From NCBI GenBank assembly GCA_027692465.1, contig JAQEYU010000001.1, forward strand, positions 434,001-498,000: DNA of 64,000 bases. Reading direction: 5' to 3'. Under the pieces are notes generated by a model. That model did not search any database, was not told the DNA's origin, and was given only the letters and a program-made list of their open reading frames with translations. This document shows positions 9,058 to 18,709 of this stretch, one piece after another. This DNA comes from Enterococcaceae bacterium OF42-14pH9A (lineage in GTDB: Bacteria; Bacillota; Bacilli; Lactobacillales; Enterococcaceae). The position numbers and the translations under genes are program-made. Numbering within the stretch: position 1 is the stretch's first letter; each line of letters begins with the position of its first letter.

Positions 9058-9855
9058 ATGTTTGAACGAAAAAATCTGATTTTACTCAAAGAATTGGTCA
9101 AAACCGATTTCAAGCTGCGGTATCAAGGCAGTGTCATCGGCTATATCTGGTCGGTGTTAAAACCTTTGATGTTGTTTGCAGTCATGTACGTGGTCTTCAT
9201 CAAGTTCCTGCGTTTTGGCTCTGATGTGCCGCATTTTGCGGTCGCATTGCTATTGGGGATGGTGTTGTGGAATTTTTTTGTGGAGACGACCAATCTGGGA
9301 ATGATGGCCATCGTGAATCGGGGTGACCTGATTCGGAAACTCAGCTTTCCCACTGAGATTATCGTCCTTTCGGTATCTTTGAATGCACTGATTAATCTTT
9401 TGATCAGCTTGGCGATTGTCTTTTTCTTCGGCTTGATCAATGGTGTATCTATTTCACCTTTGGCTGTTACTGCACCACTTTTACTGGTGGAGCTCTACGC
9501 TTTAGCACTGGGAGTGGCTTTTATCTTGGCGACAGTCTATGTCCGGTTTCGGGATATCGGTCCGATCTGGGAAGTCATCCTGCAGATTGGCATGTACGCA
9601 ACCCCGTTGATTTATCCCGTCACGATGGTCCTGAAAGAGAGCCGGTTGATCGGACAGCTGCTGCTTTTCAATCCGATGGCTCAGATCATTCAAGATATGC
9701 GCCATCTGCTGACCAGCCCGGCCAACTTGACGATCTGGCAGTTGGTGGATCAAAAGTGGTTGGCAATCATACCGTATCTGCTGCCCTTTGTGATTTTACT
9801 GTTGGGCTATCGTTACTTTAAGAAAAATGCCAAAAAATTTGCGGAGATTATCTGA
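9058..9855 (+). CDS. Polysaccharide ABC exporter, permease (Wzm/TagG type)
   Basis: A 265-residue ABC-2 permease with six hydrophobic spans. ATG 9058 is chosen because CAGGAGA sits 8 bases before it. The N-terminal ELVKTDFKLRYQGSVIGYIWSVLKPLM is the amphipathic coupling region typical of Wzm, TagG and RgpC. It pairs with the ATPase that overlaps its stop by one base. Together they should move a finished, lipid-linked polysaccharide from the inner to the outer face of the membrane. In enterococci the matching role belongs to the epaL/epaM pair; I infer but cannot prove orthology. Confidence 0.88.
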   Translation: MFERKNLILLKELVKTDFKLRYQGSVIGYIWSVLKPLMLFAVMYVVFIKFLRFGSDVPHFAVALLLGMVLWNFFVETTNLGMMAIVNRGDLIRKLSFPTEIIVLSVSLNALINLLISLAIVFFFGLINGVSISPLAVTAPLLLVELYALALGVAFILATVYVRFRDIGPIWEVILQIGMYATPLIYPVTMVLKESRLIGQLLLFNPMAQIIQDMRHLLTSPANLTIWQLVDQKWLAIIPYLLPFVILLLGYRYFKKNAKKFAEII

Positions 9856-11063
9856 TGAAAGAAACAGCAGTAAGTATCAAAAATGTAAGCAAGTCTTTCA
9901 AATTACCAACTGAAAGCACCAACAGTCTCAAACGCTTGATTATCAATGCTGTGAAGGGAATCAAGGGATACCGGGAGCAACAGGTCCTCAAGGAAATCTC
10001 CTTTGATGTCTATAAAGGAGACTTTTTTGGAGTTGTCGGTCGAAACGGCAGCGGGAAATCCACACTGCTCAAAATCATCAGCCAAATCTATTGGCCGGAA
10101 TCAGGAACTGTTGAGATTGATGGTCGTCTGGTTTCCTTTATCGAGTTGGGTGTCGGCTTTAATCCGGAATTGACCGGACGGGAAAATGTCTATCTGAACG
10201 GTGCTATGCTGGGTTTTTCGGAAAAAGAAATTGATGCCATGTACGAAGACATCGTCAGTTTTTCCGAGCTTTCTGATTTTATGAATCAGAAGCTGAAAAA
10301 CTACTCCAGTGGGATGCAGGTACGTCTGGCTTTTTCCGTTGCAATCCAGGCAAAAAGTGACATCCTGGTGTTGGATGAAGTCTTGGCAGTCGGCGATGAA
10401 GCTTTTCAGCGTAAATGCAATGACTACTTCATGCAGGCGCGGGCGGATAAGAAAACAATCATTTTGGTAACCCACTCGATGGAAGCTGTCCGTAAGTATT
10501 GCAATCGGGCTGTCATGATCGATCAGGGAAAGATCAAAGTCCTGGGTACCCCTGATGAGGTGGCCAATCAGTATTCACTGGATAATGTCGTCCAGGCGGG
10601 CAATGATGCGTTGGCTGCCACCAAGAGTGAATCTGATCGTGAACTCTCCAGTATCGAAAATCTGACAGTACGCCTTTTGTCTCCGGAAATACTGACGGGA
10701 GAAAATCGAACCGTTGAGTTTGAAGTGAGCTATGATGTGACACGGGCTATCGATACTTATCTGGCTTTCTCATTGACAGATATCGATCGCAGTTTCTGGA
10801 TGTATAACGACAATTCTCAGGAGCATATGCTAAAAGGTACCGGCCATAAAATACTGCGTTACCGCTGTGATCTGAAGTCAGTCAATCCCTGCAAATTGGC
10901 ATTGACCGTTTCTGTACGGGATGATGCGCAACGGCCATTGGCTTTCAATCGTCCCGATAATTCTCCTGTAATTATGGTCGCTCCGGATGAAAATCTGAAT
11001 ACCAGCCGTAGAGATGCAGCTAGCGGTGTACTGACTGCTGATGGTGTTTGGGAAATCGATTGA
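9855..11063 (+). CDS. Polysaccharide ABC exporter, ATPase with Wzt-like C-terminal domain
   Basis: A 402-residue ATPase. Walker A is GRNGSGKST near residue 62, the signature YSSGMQVRLAFSVA near residue 149, Walker B ILVLDEVLAVGDEAF near residue 170, and the switch histidine in LVTHSMEA. Residues about 250-402 form an extra domain like the carbohydrate-binding domain of O-antigen Wzt, which selects chains with the correct end; it carries YLAFSLTDIDRSFWMYNDNSQEHML. The ATG overlaps the permease stop (TGATG), so translation is coupled. The domain suggests export of a chain with a defined terminal residue, rather than simple teichoic acid export. Confidence 0.9.
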   Translation: MKETAVSIKNVSKSFKLPTESTNSLKRLIINAVKGIKGYREQQVLKEISFDVYKGDFFGVVGRNGSGKSTLLKIISQIYWPESGTVEIDGRLVSFIELGVGFNPELTGRENVYLNGAMLGFSEKEIDAMYEDIVSFSELSDFMNQKLKNYSSGMQVRLAFSVAIQAKSDILVLDEVLAVGDEAFQRKCNDYFMQARADKKTIILVTHSMEAVRKYCNRAVMIDQGKIKVLGTPDEVANQYSLDNVVQAGNDALAATKSESDRELSSIENLTVRLLSPEILTGENRTVEFEVSYDVTRAIDTYLAFSLTDIDRSFWMYNDNSQEHMLKGTGHKILRYRCDLKSVNPCKLALTVSVRDDAQRPLAFNRPDNSPVIMVAPDENLNTSRRDAASGVLTADGVWEID

Positions 11064-11073
11064 GCCAAAGAAT

Positions 11074-11232
11074 TTTGGAATATCTGAAAATTCCGTCGCA
11101 ACCAGATTTTTTGAGTGCCTTCCGGATTCACAGATAAATGCTCGCTTGTATGATGTACAGGCGAGCATTTACGATATCGATTACGGTGAAAAGCACCGAA
11201 ATTTTTGACATGGACGTTTTCAGAGCCACTCA
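11074..11232. repeat. Decayed copy of the 164-bp inverted-end repeat
   Basis: The segment gcgagcatttacga..gatt.cggtgaaaa..accgaaat...gttttcaga (about 11162-11228) and CCAGATTTTT near 11102 match the complement of the intact repeats at 24013 and 28409 with many changes. It fills most of the 207-base gap between the exporter ATPase and the next glycosyltransferase, in the opposite orientation to the intact copies. The central part forms a hairpin, AAATGCTCGC with GCGAGCATTT. Confidence 0.55.
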
Positions 11233-11270
11233 AAACATATTTAAAAATCGAAACAGATAAGAGGGAAATT

Positions 11271-14200
11271 ATGAAGCAGGTTTCAGTAATTGTGACTTGT
11301 TACAACCACGAGAAATACATTAGACAATGTCTGACCAGTATCTTCAAACAAACTTACTCGGCTATTCGATTGTTGGTGATCGATGACGGTTCAACTGACG
11401 CTTCTGCGGCGATCATCCAAGAAGTTCTTGGCCGGTCGCCTTTTTCCGATACTGTCTTTTTGCAGCAGGCGAATGCCGGTGTTTGTGCTGTGCGAAATCG
11501 TGGGTTGGATAAGGCAGAGGGAGATTTCGTGCTTTTTGTCGACAGTGATGACTATCTGCCGGCAGATTATGTTCAAATTCTGGTGGCAAAAGCCGACGAA
11601 ACCAATGGCGATATTATCTATGGCAATCTTTGGGATTTCAAGGCTGATGCATTTCACGTCAAAAGTCATGAATTTGAATTGATTTCTTTCTTGCAGGGAA
11701 ACTATATCAATAATTCCTCCCTGCTAAAGAGAAGTACGATCGGCGATATCCGCTATGACATGGTCTTGAACCGTCAGTTTCTGGAAGATTGGGATTTTTT
11801 GATGGCGCTGATTCTGGAAAAAAAGGCTAAATCGGTTTACGCTTCCGAGGCTAAATTGAACTACCGAATCTTGCCGGATTCGATCTCCAGACGGGAAGGG
11901 CACACGGAGCGGAAAAACTTTTATGATGTTTACTTTTATCTGTTAAAAAAACATGTGTTGGGCTGGAAAGACGAGATTTTTACCGCTTTGGCGAACAATA
12001 CCATGATATTGGAGGATCGCCTGCGTGAGCTTACGGATCATCTGGAGGAGGTCACTGGTTATGTCAGATCTCTTGAAGGAAAACTGACGGGAGATCTGTC
12101 AGATTCTTCAGCAGAAGCCGAGAATAGTCGCTTAAAATCAGAAATCGAACGTCTGCAAAATGAACAAGTTGCAATTTTACAATCCCATTCCTATCGTATT
12201 GGGAATACTGTCATCCGCCCGGCAAAATATGCCGCAAAAGTCCTGAGAAATCCTCGTGCGGCAAAGCCTCTTGTCAAACGAGTTTTGACGCGTTTGCAAC
12301 TGAAGGCTCGAAAAATTTCTTCACCGAAGCGTTATATTTATCGTCCGTATCGCAGCTTTAGAAGAAGAAAAAACAACTATTCTGATCCGAAACGTCAGCT
12401 GATCTATGTGATCTATGAGGAGCAGCCACGGCTGCAGCGCTATAAGCTGCTTTTTCTTGAAGGTCTGGCAAGCTATTGTCGAGATATCCTGATTGTTGTC
12501 AACGGTGAGCTTTCTCAAGCTGACTTGGCACTGTTGGCAAAATACGGACAAGTTCGTTGTCGGGAAAATAAGGGGTATGATACGGCTGCCTTTCGCGACG
12601 GAATCCTATTCTTGGGAAAAGAACAGTTAGCAGCTTGCGATGAATTGCTGTTAGTAAATGATACCAATGTTGGCCCATTCGGTGATTTGCAAAATATTTT
12701 TTCAGAGATGGCAGGACGCCGACTGGACTTTTGGGGGATCTCTTATGGGGAAGAGCAGCAGGATATCACCGGGTATAACAAATACGGCTATATCCCTTTG
12801 CATCTGCAGTCGTACTTTTTGGCGGTAGAACATTCACTTTTGACCAACCAAGAGTTCTGGAGTTACTGGGAAAACTTGACTGATACCGACTCACGGGAAA
12901 AAGCAATCGGGCGTCATGAGACAGTCTTTACCCGTCACTTTACTGATCTGGGCTTCAAAGGAGACGCTTTACTGGATCACAATACCGACAGTGCAATGTA
13001 TATCCATCCATTGACAATGCTCAAAAAAGGCATACCACTGGTGAAATACAGCGCTTTTAATAATTATTCCGATGAAAAATTCTTGTGGCAGGGACTGGTA
13101 CGTAAGACGGAGATACCGGAGCTGGTCAGTTATCTTGAAGGCCACACGAATTACCCAATGCCGGTGATCCAAAAAATTCAAGAAGATATCCGGAAAAAAG
13201 ACCAACAGCAATACATCCTGATCATTGACGGAGTGGAAAATCAGATTCCGCAATGTACCCGTTACCGTGTATTGAACAAAGCCGAGCAATTGCGCTCTTT
13301 GGGATATCCGGTAAAAGTCGTGGACAACTCTAAATTTCGGTTGGCAGATGCGGAGCGGGCCTTTTTGATCATCATTTATCGGTGCGGTTATCGTGACCTC
13401 TTGGGGCAGCTGGTAGCTTTGGCAAAACGATTCAATAAAGGCGTCTTGTACGATATCGATGACCTGGTAATCGATACCAAATACACCGACCAGTTGGCCT
13501 ATACGCAAGGTCTGTCCGTTGGTGCCAAAGGGGATTACGATGCCGGGGTGATGGGCTATGGCAAGATGCTGGAACTTTGTGACGGAGCAGTAACGACCAC
13601 GGCCCAGTTAAAAAATGAATTAGCCCACTATCGGCCTTTTGTGCTGATGAATCGCAACCTGGCCTCCAAGGAGTTGGTTGACATCAGTCATAGGTTTGTA
13701 AAAGAATATTCTGCCTCGGAAGACAACGTTGTGAAAATCGGCTATTTTTCCGGATCCATCACCCATAACGAAAACTTCGAGTTGGTGAAGGCAGCCTTGA
13801 TTCACTTGATGGAGCGCTATCCACAAGTAGAGCTTCATGTGGTGGGGTATTTGGAACTGCCGCAAGAGCTGCAGCCTTTTAAAACACGCATTGTAATCCA
13901 TGACTATGTGGAGTGGCATCAGCTACCCGAATTAATCAGTCGGGTAGACATCAATTTAGCACCACTGACAGATACGGTCTTCAATCGGGCCAAGTCAGAG
14001 ATCAAGTGGTTGGAGGCAGCCTTGGTGAAAGTTCCGACGGTAGCCAGCCGGATAGGATCTTTTGAAGAGATGATCAAAGACGGCCAAACCGGCTTACTGG
14101 CAGCCGCTGATGAATGGGAAGACTGTCTGGAAATGCTGATCTGCAATCGAAAATTGCGTCAGCGTTTGGCAGAAGCGGCAGCGACAGAGGTTGAAGCATA

Positions 14201-14282
14201 CTGTGTCACCATTGACCATCGCGACGAATTAACAGACTATATCAAGCAATGGTTTATACCTGAAAAGGAGGCAGCCCGATGA
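11271..14282 (+). CDS. Three-part rhamnan glycosyltransferase (GT2 + RgpF + GT-B)
   Basis: A 1003-residue fusion. ATG 11271 follows GAGGGAAAT; a longer in-frame start at 11205 lacks a ribosome site and lies in a decayed repeat. Residues about 1-220 are a GT2 domain (VSVIVTCYNHEKYIRQCL, DDGSTDAS, VDSDDYLPADYV). Residues about 245-300 look like coiled coil (leucine-rich, LEDRLRELTDHLEEV; SRLKSEIERLQNEQ). Residues about 365-620 match the rhamnan-synthesis F (RgpF) type: DILIVVNGELSQADLALLAKY, RENKGYDTAAFRDG, LLLVNDTNVGPFGDL. Residues about 640-1000 are a GT-B domain ending in IKWLEAALVKVPTVAS and GLLAAADEWEDCLEML. It probably adds several sugars of a rhamnose chain; the enterococcal epaN product is a likely relative. 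The next gene overlaps by four bases. Confidence 0.85.
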   Translation: MKQVSVIVTCYNHEKYIRQCLTSIFKQTYSAIRLLVIDDGSTDASAAIIQEVLGRSPFSDTVFLQQANAGVCAVRNRGLDKAEGDFVLFVDSDDYLPADYVQILVAKADETNGDIIYGNLWDFKADAFHVKSHEFELISFLQGNYINNSSLLKRSTIGDIRYDMVLNRQFLEDWDFLMALILEKKAKSVYASEAKLNYRILPDSISRREGHTERKNFYDVYFYLLKKHVLGWKDEIFTALANNTMILEDRLRELTDHLEEVTGYVRSLEGKLTGDLSDSSAEAENSRLKSEIERLQNEQVAILQSHSYRIGNTVIRPAKYAAKVLRNPRAAKPLVKRVLTRLQLKARKISSPKRYIYRPYRSFRRRKNNYSDPKRQLIYVIYEEQPRLQRYKLLFLEGLASYCRDILIVVNGELSQADLALLAKYGQVRCRENKGYDTAAFRDGILFLGKEQLAACDELLLVNDTNVGPFGDLQNIFSEMAGRRLDFWGISYGEEQQDITGYNKYGYIPLHLQSYFLAVEHSLLTNQEFWSYWENLTDTDSREKAIGRHETVFTRHFTDLGFKGDALLDHNTDSAMYIHPLTMLKKGIPLVKYSAFNNYSDEKFLWQGLVRKTEIPELVSYLEGHTNYPMPVIQKIQEDIRKKDQQQYILIIDGVENQIPQCTRYRVLNKAEQLRSLGYPVKVVDNSKFRLADAERAFLIIIYRCGYRDLLGQLVALAKRFNKGVLYDIDDLVIDTKYTDQLAYTQGLSVGAKGDYDAGVMGYGKMLELCDGAVTTTAQLKNELAHYRPFVLMNRNLASKELVDISHRFVKEYSASEDNVVKIGYFSGSITHNENFELVKAALIHLMERYPQVELHVVGYLELPQELQPFKTRIVIHDYVEWHQLPELISRVDINLAPLTDTVFNRAKSEIKWLEAALVKVPTVASRIGSFEEMIKDGQTGLLAAADEWEDCLEMLICNRKLRQRLAEAAATEVEAYCVTIDHRDELTDYIKQWFIPEKEAAR

Positions 14283-15544
14283 CTCAGATTTTGTTTGTTT
14301 CACCCAGCGGCACGTTTGACAATGGCGCAGAGATCTCGATTTATCATCTTATGAAGCTGTTAAAGAATAATGGGCATGAGGTTTACAATGCTGCGCCTGC
14401 TTCTTTTTCCCATTTGGAAAAAAGCTATGCCGAACATTTTGAGAAAATCGGCGTGCCGGTGACTTTTGTTCCGCGAAATAAGTGGTGGTGGGAGGAAGCG
14501 CCCGGTCTGCAGTCCGGAACTGCCGGAGAACGAGCTGATTCTTACCGCGAGAACATTCAAGTGCTGCGGCAATTGATTCAGGAAAAGAATATTCAGCTGG
14601 TGGTCACAAATACGGTCAACATGTTTCAAGGCGCTGTGGCAGCTGCCTGTGAGGGAATCAGTCATTTCTGGTTGATCCACGAATTTCCGGAAAACGAGTT
14701 TGCTTATTATTTGGAAAAACTGGATTTCGTAGCTGAAAATAGTGATGAACTCTTTGCTGTCAGAGGTGAATTACAAAAAAAACTGACAACTCTCTTACCG
14801 TCGGACAAAACTGTCAGAGGTTTTGTTCCTTTCACCGAGGTCACTACTCAGCCTCTGAAAAGCGGAGATCAGCAGCGGATTGTCTCTATCGGTCGTTTGA
14901 CTGAACGAAAAAATCAACTGGAGCTTTTACAGGCATACCGCCAGTTGAAAGATCCGCGACCGGAATTACTTTTGATCGGTGCCTGGGATGAGGATTACAA
15001 GCGAAAAGCTGATCACTTGATTAAGGAATACGACTTATCTACCGTCACTTTCACCGGCAAGAAGGCAGATCCCTGGGCAGAAGTGACAGATCGAGATCTC
15101 TGTGTGCTGCCTTCTGCGATGGAGACGTTCGGATTGGTTTATGCTGAGGCCCTTTTGAAAGGGGTGCCGGTAATCTTGTCTGACAATCCCGGGCATCGCT
15201 CTGCATTTGACTATTTCGGTGGTGGACAGCTGTATGCTTCCGGTGACGTGAATGCCTTGAGAGAATCGATTGAACAAAGTCTGTTGGATTTTTCTGCAGT
15301 CCAGCGAGAGGCTGAGGCCTTTGCAGCAACGGCTTTTGAAAAATATCAGCCGGAGCGGGTCTATCAGGAATTGGTAGAAGTCTTGGCGATAGAACGGTCG
15401 CCGCAGCCAAAAACTCTGCGTCATTTGGCTGAAGTTTTAACGCTGAATGAAGCAAAAAGCCGCTTGACCAGAACCGAAAAACGCGTGCGTCAGTTTACGA
15501 ACCATGGAGTTGCCTGGTTCAAACGCCGCTTTAATCACAATTGA
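14279..15544 (+). CDS. GT4-family glycosyltransferase
   Basis: A 421-residue GT-B enzyme, start ATG overlapping the upstream stop (ATGA). The N-terminal part has FVSPSGTFDNGAEISIYHLMKLLKNNGHEV, the usual acceptor-side loop. The C-terminal half has RIVSIGRLTERKNQLELLQAYRQL, VTFTGKKADPWAEV, and LCVLPSAMETFGLVYAEALLKGVPVI, the nucleotide-sugar-binding EX7E region. A basic C-terminal tail (RTEKRVRQF..WFKRRF) may hold it at the membrane. It closes the polysaccharide operon and is followed at once by a strong terminator. The sugar is unknown. Confidence 0.87.
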   Translation: MTQILFVSPSGTFDNGAEISIYHLMKLLKNNGHEVYNAAPASFSHLEKSYAEHFEKIGVPVTFVPRNKWWWEEAPGLQSGTAGERADSYRENIQVLRQLIQEKNIQLVVTNTVNMFQGAVAAACEGISHFWLIHEFPENEFAYYLEKLDFVAENSDELFAVRGELQKKLTTLLPSDKTVRGFVPFTEVTTQPLKSGDQQRIVSIGRLTERKNQLELLQAYRQLKDPRPELLLIGAWDEDYKRKADHLIKEYDLSTVTFTGKKADPWAEVTDRDLCVLPSAMETFGLVYAEALLKGVPVILSDNPGHRSAFDYFGGGQLYASGDVNALRESIEQSLLDFSAVQREAEAFAATAFEKYQPERVYQELVEVLAIERSPQPKTLRHLAEVLTLNEAKSRLTRTEKRVRQFTNHGVAWFKRRFNHN

Positions 15545-15553
15545 AAAACAACT

Positions 15554-15602
15554 AAAAGCGTCTGACCATTTGATTTTTATCAAATGGCCAGACGCTTTTT
15601 TG
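15554..15602. terminator. Two-way terminator closing the polysaccharide operon
   Basis: AAAAGCGTCTGACCATTTG pairs with CAAATGGCCAGACGCTTTT around a short T-rich loop, with A and T runs on either side. It lies between the convergent polysaccharide operon and the L,D-transpeptidase gene and can stop both. Confidence 0.9.
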
Positions 15603-15613
15603 GCAGTCAAACA

Positions 15614-18412
15614 TCAGTTGACGATATTGACTGGTGTGTTATTCGGGATATTATTGTAAAACCAGATGGCATCTGCTACAGCCAATCGAATACATCCGTG
15701 TGAAGCGCGTTTGCCCAGCTTGATGGCTTCCGGATGATAATAGGAACCTACTTGGCCCGGGCCGGTGATGGTTACCGTATGGAAAAGATAGATGCCATGT
15801 CCATGGAACGAACGGTAATAAGCAGCGCCACCACTAGCCCCCCAGAACCAAGGACCGCGTTCTGCTTGAATTTTGAAGCTGCCCAGAGGAGTCGGGGTAC
15901 CCGGCAAACCGGTCGAACACATCATCGTATAAATAGTATTGGAACCGGAACGAATATAGACCCGTTGATTGCTGATTGAAACTCTGATGTTCAAGTCTTT
16001 GACGTTCAAGGATGGGAAAGGCCCCCCCGTCTGATACATGTAGAAACTGTCCTGAACACTATAGGTTTGGTTGGCTTTGATCCATCCCAAATCCGTACCC
16101 GAACCGGCTAATTCGACGAGATAATAGGTTCCGTCACTGGTATTTGCTTCTTTGATGGCGCGAACCATGTATTTGTAATATTTGGATTTCACGCTCTTTT
16201 TACTGCTGCTGGGATCAGCACTGCTGTAGAAATTTCCGCTGCTGTTGTTGATAATCTGATACTTACTGATATTTTTAGTTGAATAGATGGTAAACGGTGA
16301 TCCGGTTGCACCGGAATTAACGTAACCAATCCATTTACTGCCGGCATATAGGGAATAATATAAGGAACCGTTAAAATGTCGGTATTTGCCTTTTACAGTG
16401 TATTGTTTTCCGTAGTGATCGTTGGTGTTACTGCGCTTAGTTTTAAATGAGAGATCCTGCCAAATTGGGTAATCTTTTTTAATTATTTTTCTCTTCAGGT
16501 TTTCTGATTGCCAAATTCCGCCACTATCGTTTGTGATTGTTGTTGCATCGGAATTGACATATCCCCGCCACTTGTTGTTGTGGTCGTACAAACTGAAATA
16601 AGTACTACCGTTATAATGGTAGTAAACGCCGTTGACTTTATATGTCCATAGATACTGTGCCGGTAGTTTGGATTTATTTTGAAAGGCAAAACTTGTCCAA
16701 GTCGGATAAGCTGATTTTGTGATACTGACGTACTTTTGGAAGGAGTGAAAATTTCCTTGTGCATTTGTTGATGCGGATACCCCTGAGGCGTTGATGTAAC
16801 CTAGCCAAGTATTCTTGTTATCATAGAGAGAATAGTAGGTACTACCGTTGAAATGCAGGTATTTTCCTGTTGCTTTTACCGTTTTGTTTTGTAACTTGTT
16901 ACTATCGCCTTTTTGTTTCGAGAAATTCAAGTCATTCCATAGCGGGTAAGTAGAGCCTTTTTTATTAATGTAGAGATTTTCTTTGTGCCAAGCTCCGCCT
17001 TGATTGGTATTTCCCGTGACTCCTTTTGAGTCGATATACCCCAACCATTGATTTTTATTATCATAAAGAGAATAATAAGTCTTTCCATCGAAATGATAGT
17101 ACTTACCTGTAACTCGGACAGTCTTGTTTCCTAAATTGAGACTATTGCCCTTTTTATTTTGAAAATTAAAGTCTCCCCATAATGGATAGGAAGATGCAGT
17201 TTTATTCACATATAGATTTTCTTTATGCCAAATTCCGCCTTGATTTGGTGCCACAGTAAAGTCAAGTGCTTTGGCATATCCGACCCATTTGTCTGAGCTG
17301 TCATAGATAGAGAAATAGGTGGAACCGTCAGAATGATTATACAGACCTTTGGCAAGAAAAGTTTTTCTAAATAAATTACTTGTATTACTTTGTACGCCCC
17401 ATTCAAAATTGCGCCAAATGACGTAACTTTGGTTGGATAAGGAGACATATTTGTTGAATGTCTGGTAGAGGCCTTGCGGATTAGCGGTGAGGCTTACTTC
17501 CGATTCATTAATGATTCCAATAAAATTATTGGAGCCGTCTGCGATTGCATAGTAGGTTTCACCATTGAGATGATGATATTTCTTTATTATTGTATAAGTT
17601 TTCTTTTTGAAGGGAGAAACGTCTTCGATTTCTTGGCTAAGGTCGGTTGATGTCCATATTTTAAAAGATTCTTGCAAAAGTGATGCGAATCCTTCAGCCT
17701 TTAGTTCTGCTCCGAGAGGGGTATTTACTGGTATCCCTGATGCAGCATTTATAAAACCTACTAAATTTTCAGTTTTGTCAACTAATTTGAAAAAAGTCTT
17801 CCCGTCTTTGTCTATAGTTGTTCCTTCTACTCGGAAGGTCATGCCGGAGAGGTGACTGGTCATTTCAAGTTTATTTTCAAATGTTTCATCTGTATAGATC
17901 GTAGGATTTTCATCTGTGATTGTAAAATAGCTAAATTCAGGGGATGCAATTTCATTAGTAGACAATATGTCCGAAGACGCGGTATCCTCAGTTGTTTGTT
18001 GTGCGTGTTGGGAGGAATCAGAGAATGAGTTGCTGTTTTCAGTTTCCTGTAAAACGTTTGAGCTTGATGCATCGTCGGAAGAAACGACCTGTTCTGTGTT
18101 GGAAGTACTCTCTGAAGGCGAATCTTCTGAGTCACTTTGCTTACTGTTTGAATCTGATGTAGAATTTAGATCTGCGTGAATGCTTTCAGTGCCGGAAACG
18201 TCATTTTTTTCTTCGACATTGGAATATCCAGTTCCATCGTCAATATCTGTTCCTCGAGCAATTGCTTCAATGGACTGTATGTCCGGTGCAACGAGTTTTG
18301 AACTAGGAGTATTTTGATTTGTGGTTGCCTCAACCGATACTGGTATGGCGCCAGATAATAAGGCAGTAACCGACAACAAAGTAGTGATTTTTTTCCAAGA
18401 CAACTTTTTCAT
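15614..18412 (-). CDS. Secreted L,D-transpeptidase with GW-like module array
   Basis: A 932-residue secreted protein; ATG at 18412 follows AAGGAG. Residues 1-29 form a signal peptide ending VSVEA. Residues about 55-150 are a Ser/Thr/Asp/Glu-rich spacer. From about 155 to 770 there are eight modules of roughly 75 residues, each ending in a W-(V/L/I/R)-GY or close variant and carrying GSTYYSLYDNKN-like text; these resemble GW/SH3-type wall-binding modules. The C-terminal about 130 residues are a YkuD catalytic domain (RVYIRSGSNTIYTMMCSTG, HGHGIYLFH, SHGCIRLAVADA; catalytic Cys about 907). Such enzymes make 3-3 peptidoglycan cross-links or attach proteins, and are insensitive to most beta-lactams. 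It is divergent from a muramidase with the same type of modules. Confidence 0.9.
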   Translation of the reverse strand: MKKLSWKKITTLLSVTALLSGAIPVSVEATTNQNTPSSKLVAPDIQSIEAIARGTDIDDGTGYSNVEEKNDVSGTESIHADLNSTSDSNSKQSDSEDSPSESTSNTEQVVSSDDASSSNVLQETENSNSFSDSSQHAQQTTEDTASSDILSTNEIASPEFSYFTITDENPTIYTDETFENKLEMTSHLSGMTFRVEGTTIDKDGKTFFKLVDKTENLVGFINAASGIPVNTPLGAELKAEGFASLLQESFKIWTSTDLSQEIEDVSPFKKKTYTIIKKYHHLNGETYYAIADGSNNFIGIINESEVSLTANPQGLYQTFNKYVSLSNQSYVIWRNFEWGVQSNTSNLFRKTFLAKGLYNHSDGSTYFSIYDSSDKWVGYAKALDFTVAPNQGGIWHKENLYVNKTASSYPLWGDFNFQNKKGNSLNLGNKTVRVTGKYYHFDGKTYYSLYDNKNQWLGYIDSKGVTGNTNQGGAWHKENLYINKKGSTYPLWNDLNFSKQKGDSNKLQNKTVKATGKYLHFNGSTYYSLYDNKNTWLGYINASGVSASTNAQGNFHSFQKYVSITKSAYPTWTSFAFQNKSKLPAQYLWTYKVNGVYYHYNGSTYFSLYDHNNKWRGYVNSDATTITNDSGGIWQSENLKRKIIKKDYPIWQDLSFKTKRSNTNDHYGKQYTVKGKYRHFNGSLYYSLYAGSKWIGYVNSGATGSPFTIYSTKNISKYQIINNSSGNFYSSADPSSSKKSVKSKYYKYMVRAIKEANTSDGTYYLVELAGSGTDLGWIKANQTYSVQDSFYMYQTGGPFPSLNVKDLNIRVSISNQRVYIRSGSNTIYTMMCSTGLPGTPTPLGSFKIQAERGPWFWGASGGAAYYRSFHGHGIYLFHTVTITGPGQVGSYYHPEAIKLGKRASHGCIRLAVADAIWFYNNIPNNTPVNIVN

Positions 18413-18709
18413 AATATTCTCCTTTTTATTTTTATTTCCTCATAGTAATTATAACATTTCAGCTGTAATATTGACGACTGATATGTAGAAATGCATATTC
18501 AGAAAAAATACAATTGTTTTAACAAAATTATACAATGGTTCTGGGTCGGTTTTATAATGATTATGACGAACAGTCTATTCGTTCAACTTTTGGAGTTGTA
18601 TTATTAAGGAATGGTCGTTTTTTATAAAAATATAACGAAAACTATGCTTTTTATAAAGAGAGGGAATTCGGTATAATAAAAGAGAGGATTGAAAAAGCGA
18701 GGTTAAATT
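18413..18709. promoter_or_regulatory. Shared divergent promoter region of two wall enzymes
   Basis: This 297-base AT-rich gap serves two divergent genes. For the reverse gene, TATAAT is read at 18453-18448 with TCGTCA at 18477-18472 (18-base spacer). For the forward gene, TATAAT lies at 18672-18677, 33 bases before the ATG, with only a poor -35. CATATTCAGAAAAAA at 18494-18508 and TGTTTTAACAAAATT at 18515-18529 each match 11 of 15 CodY-consensus positions, but the region is AT-rich so chance matches are likely. Confidence 0.45.
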
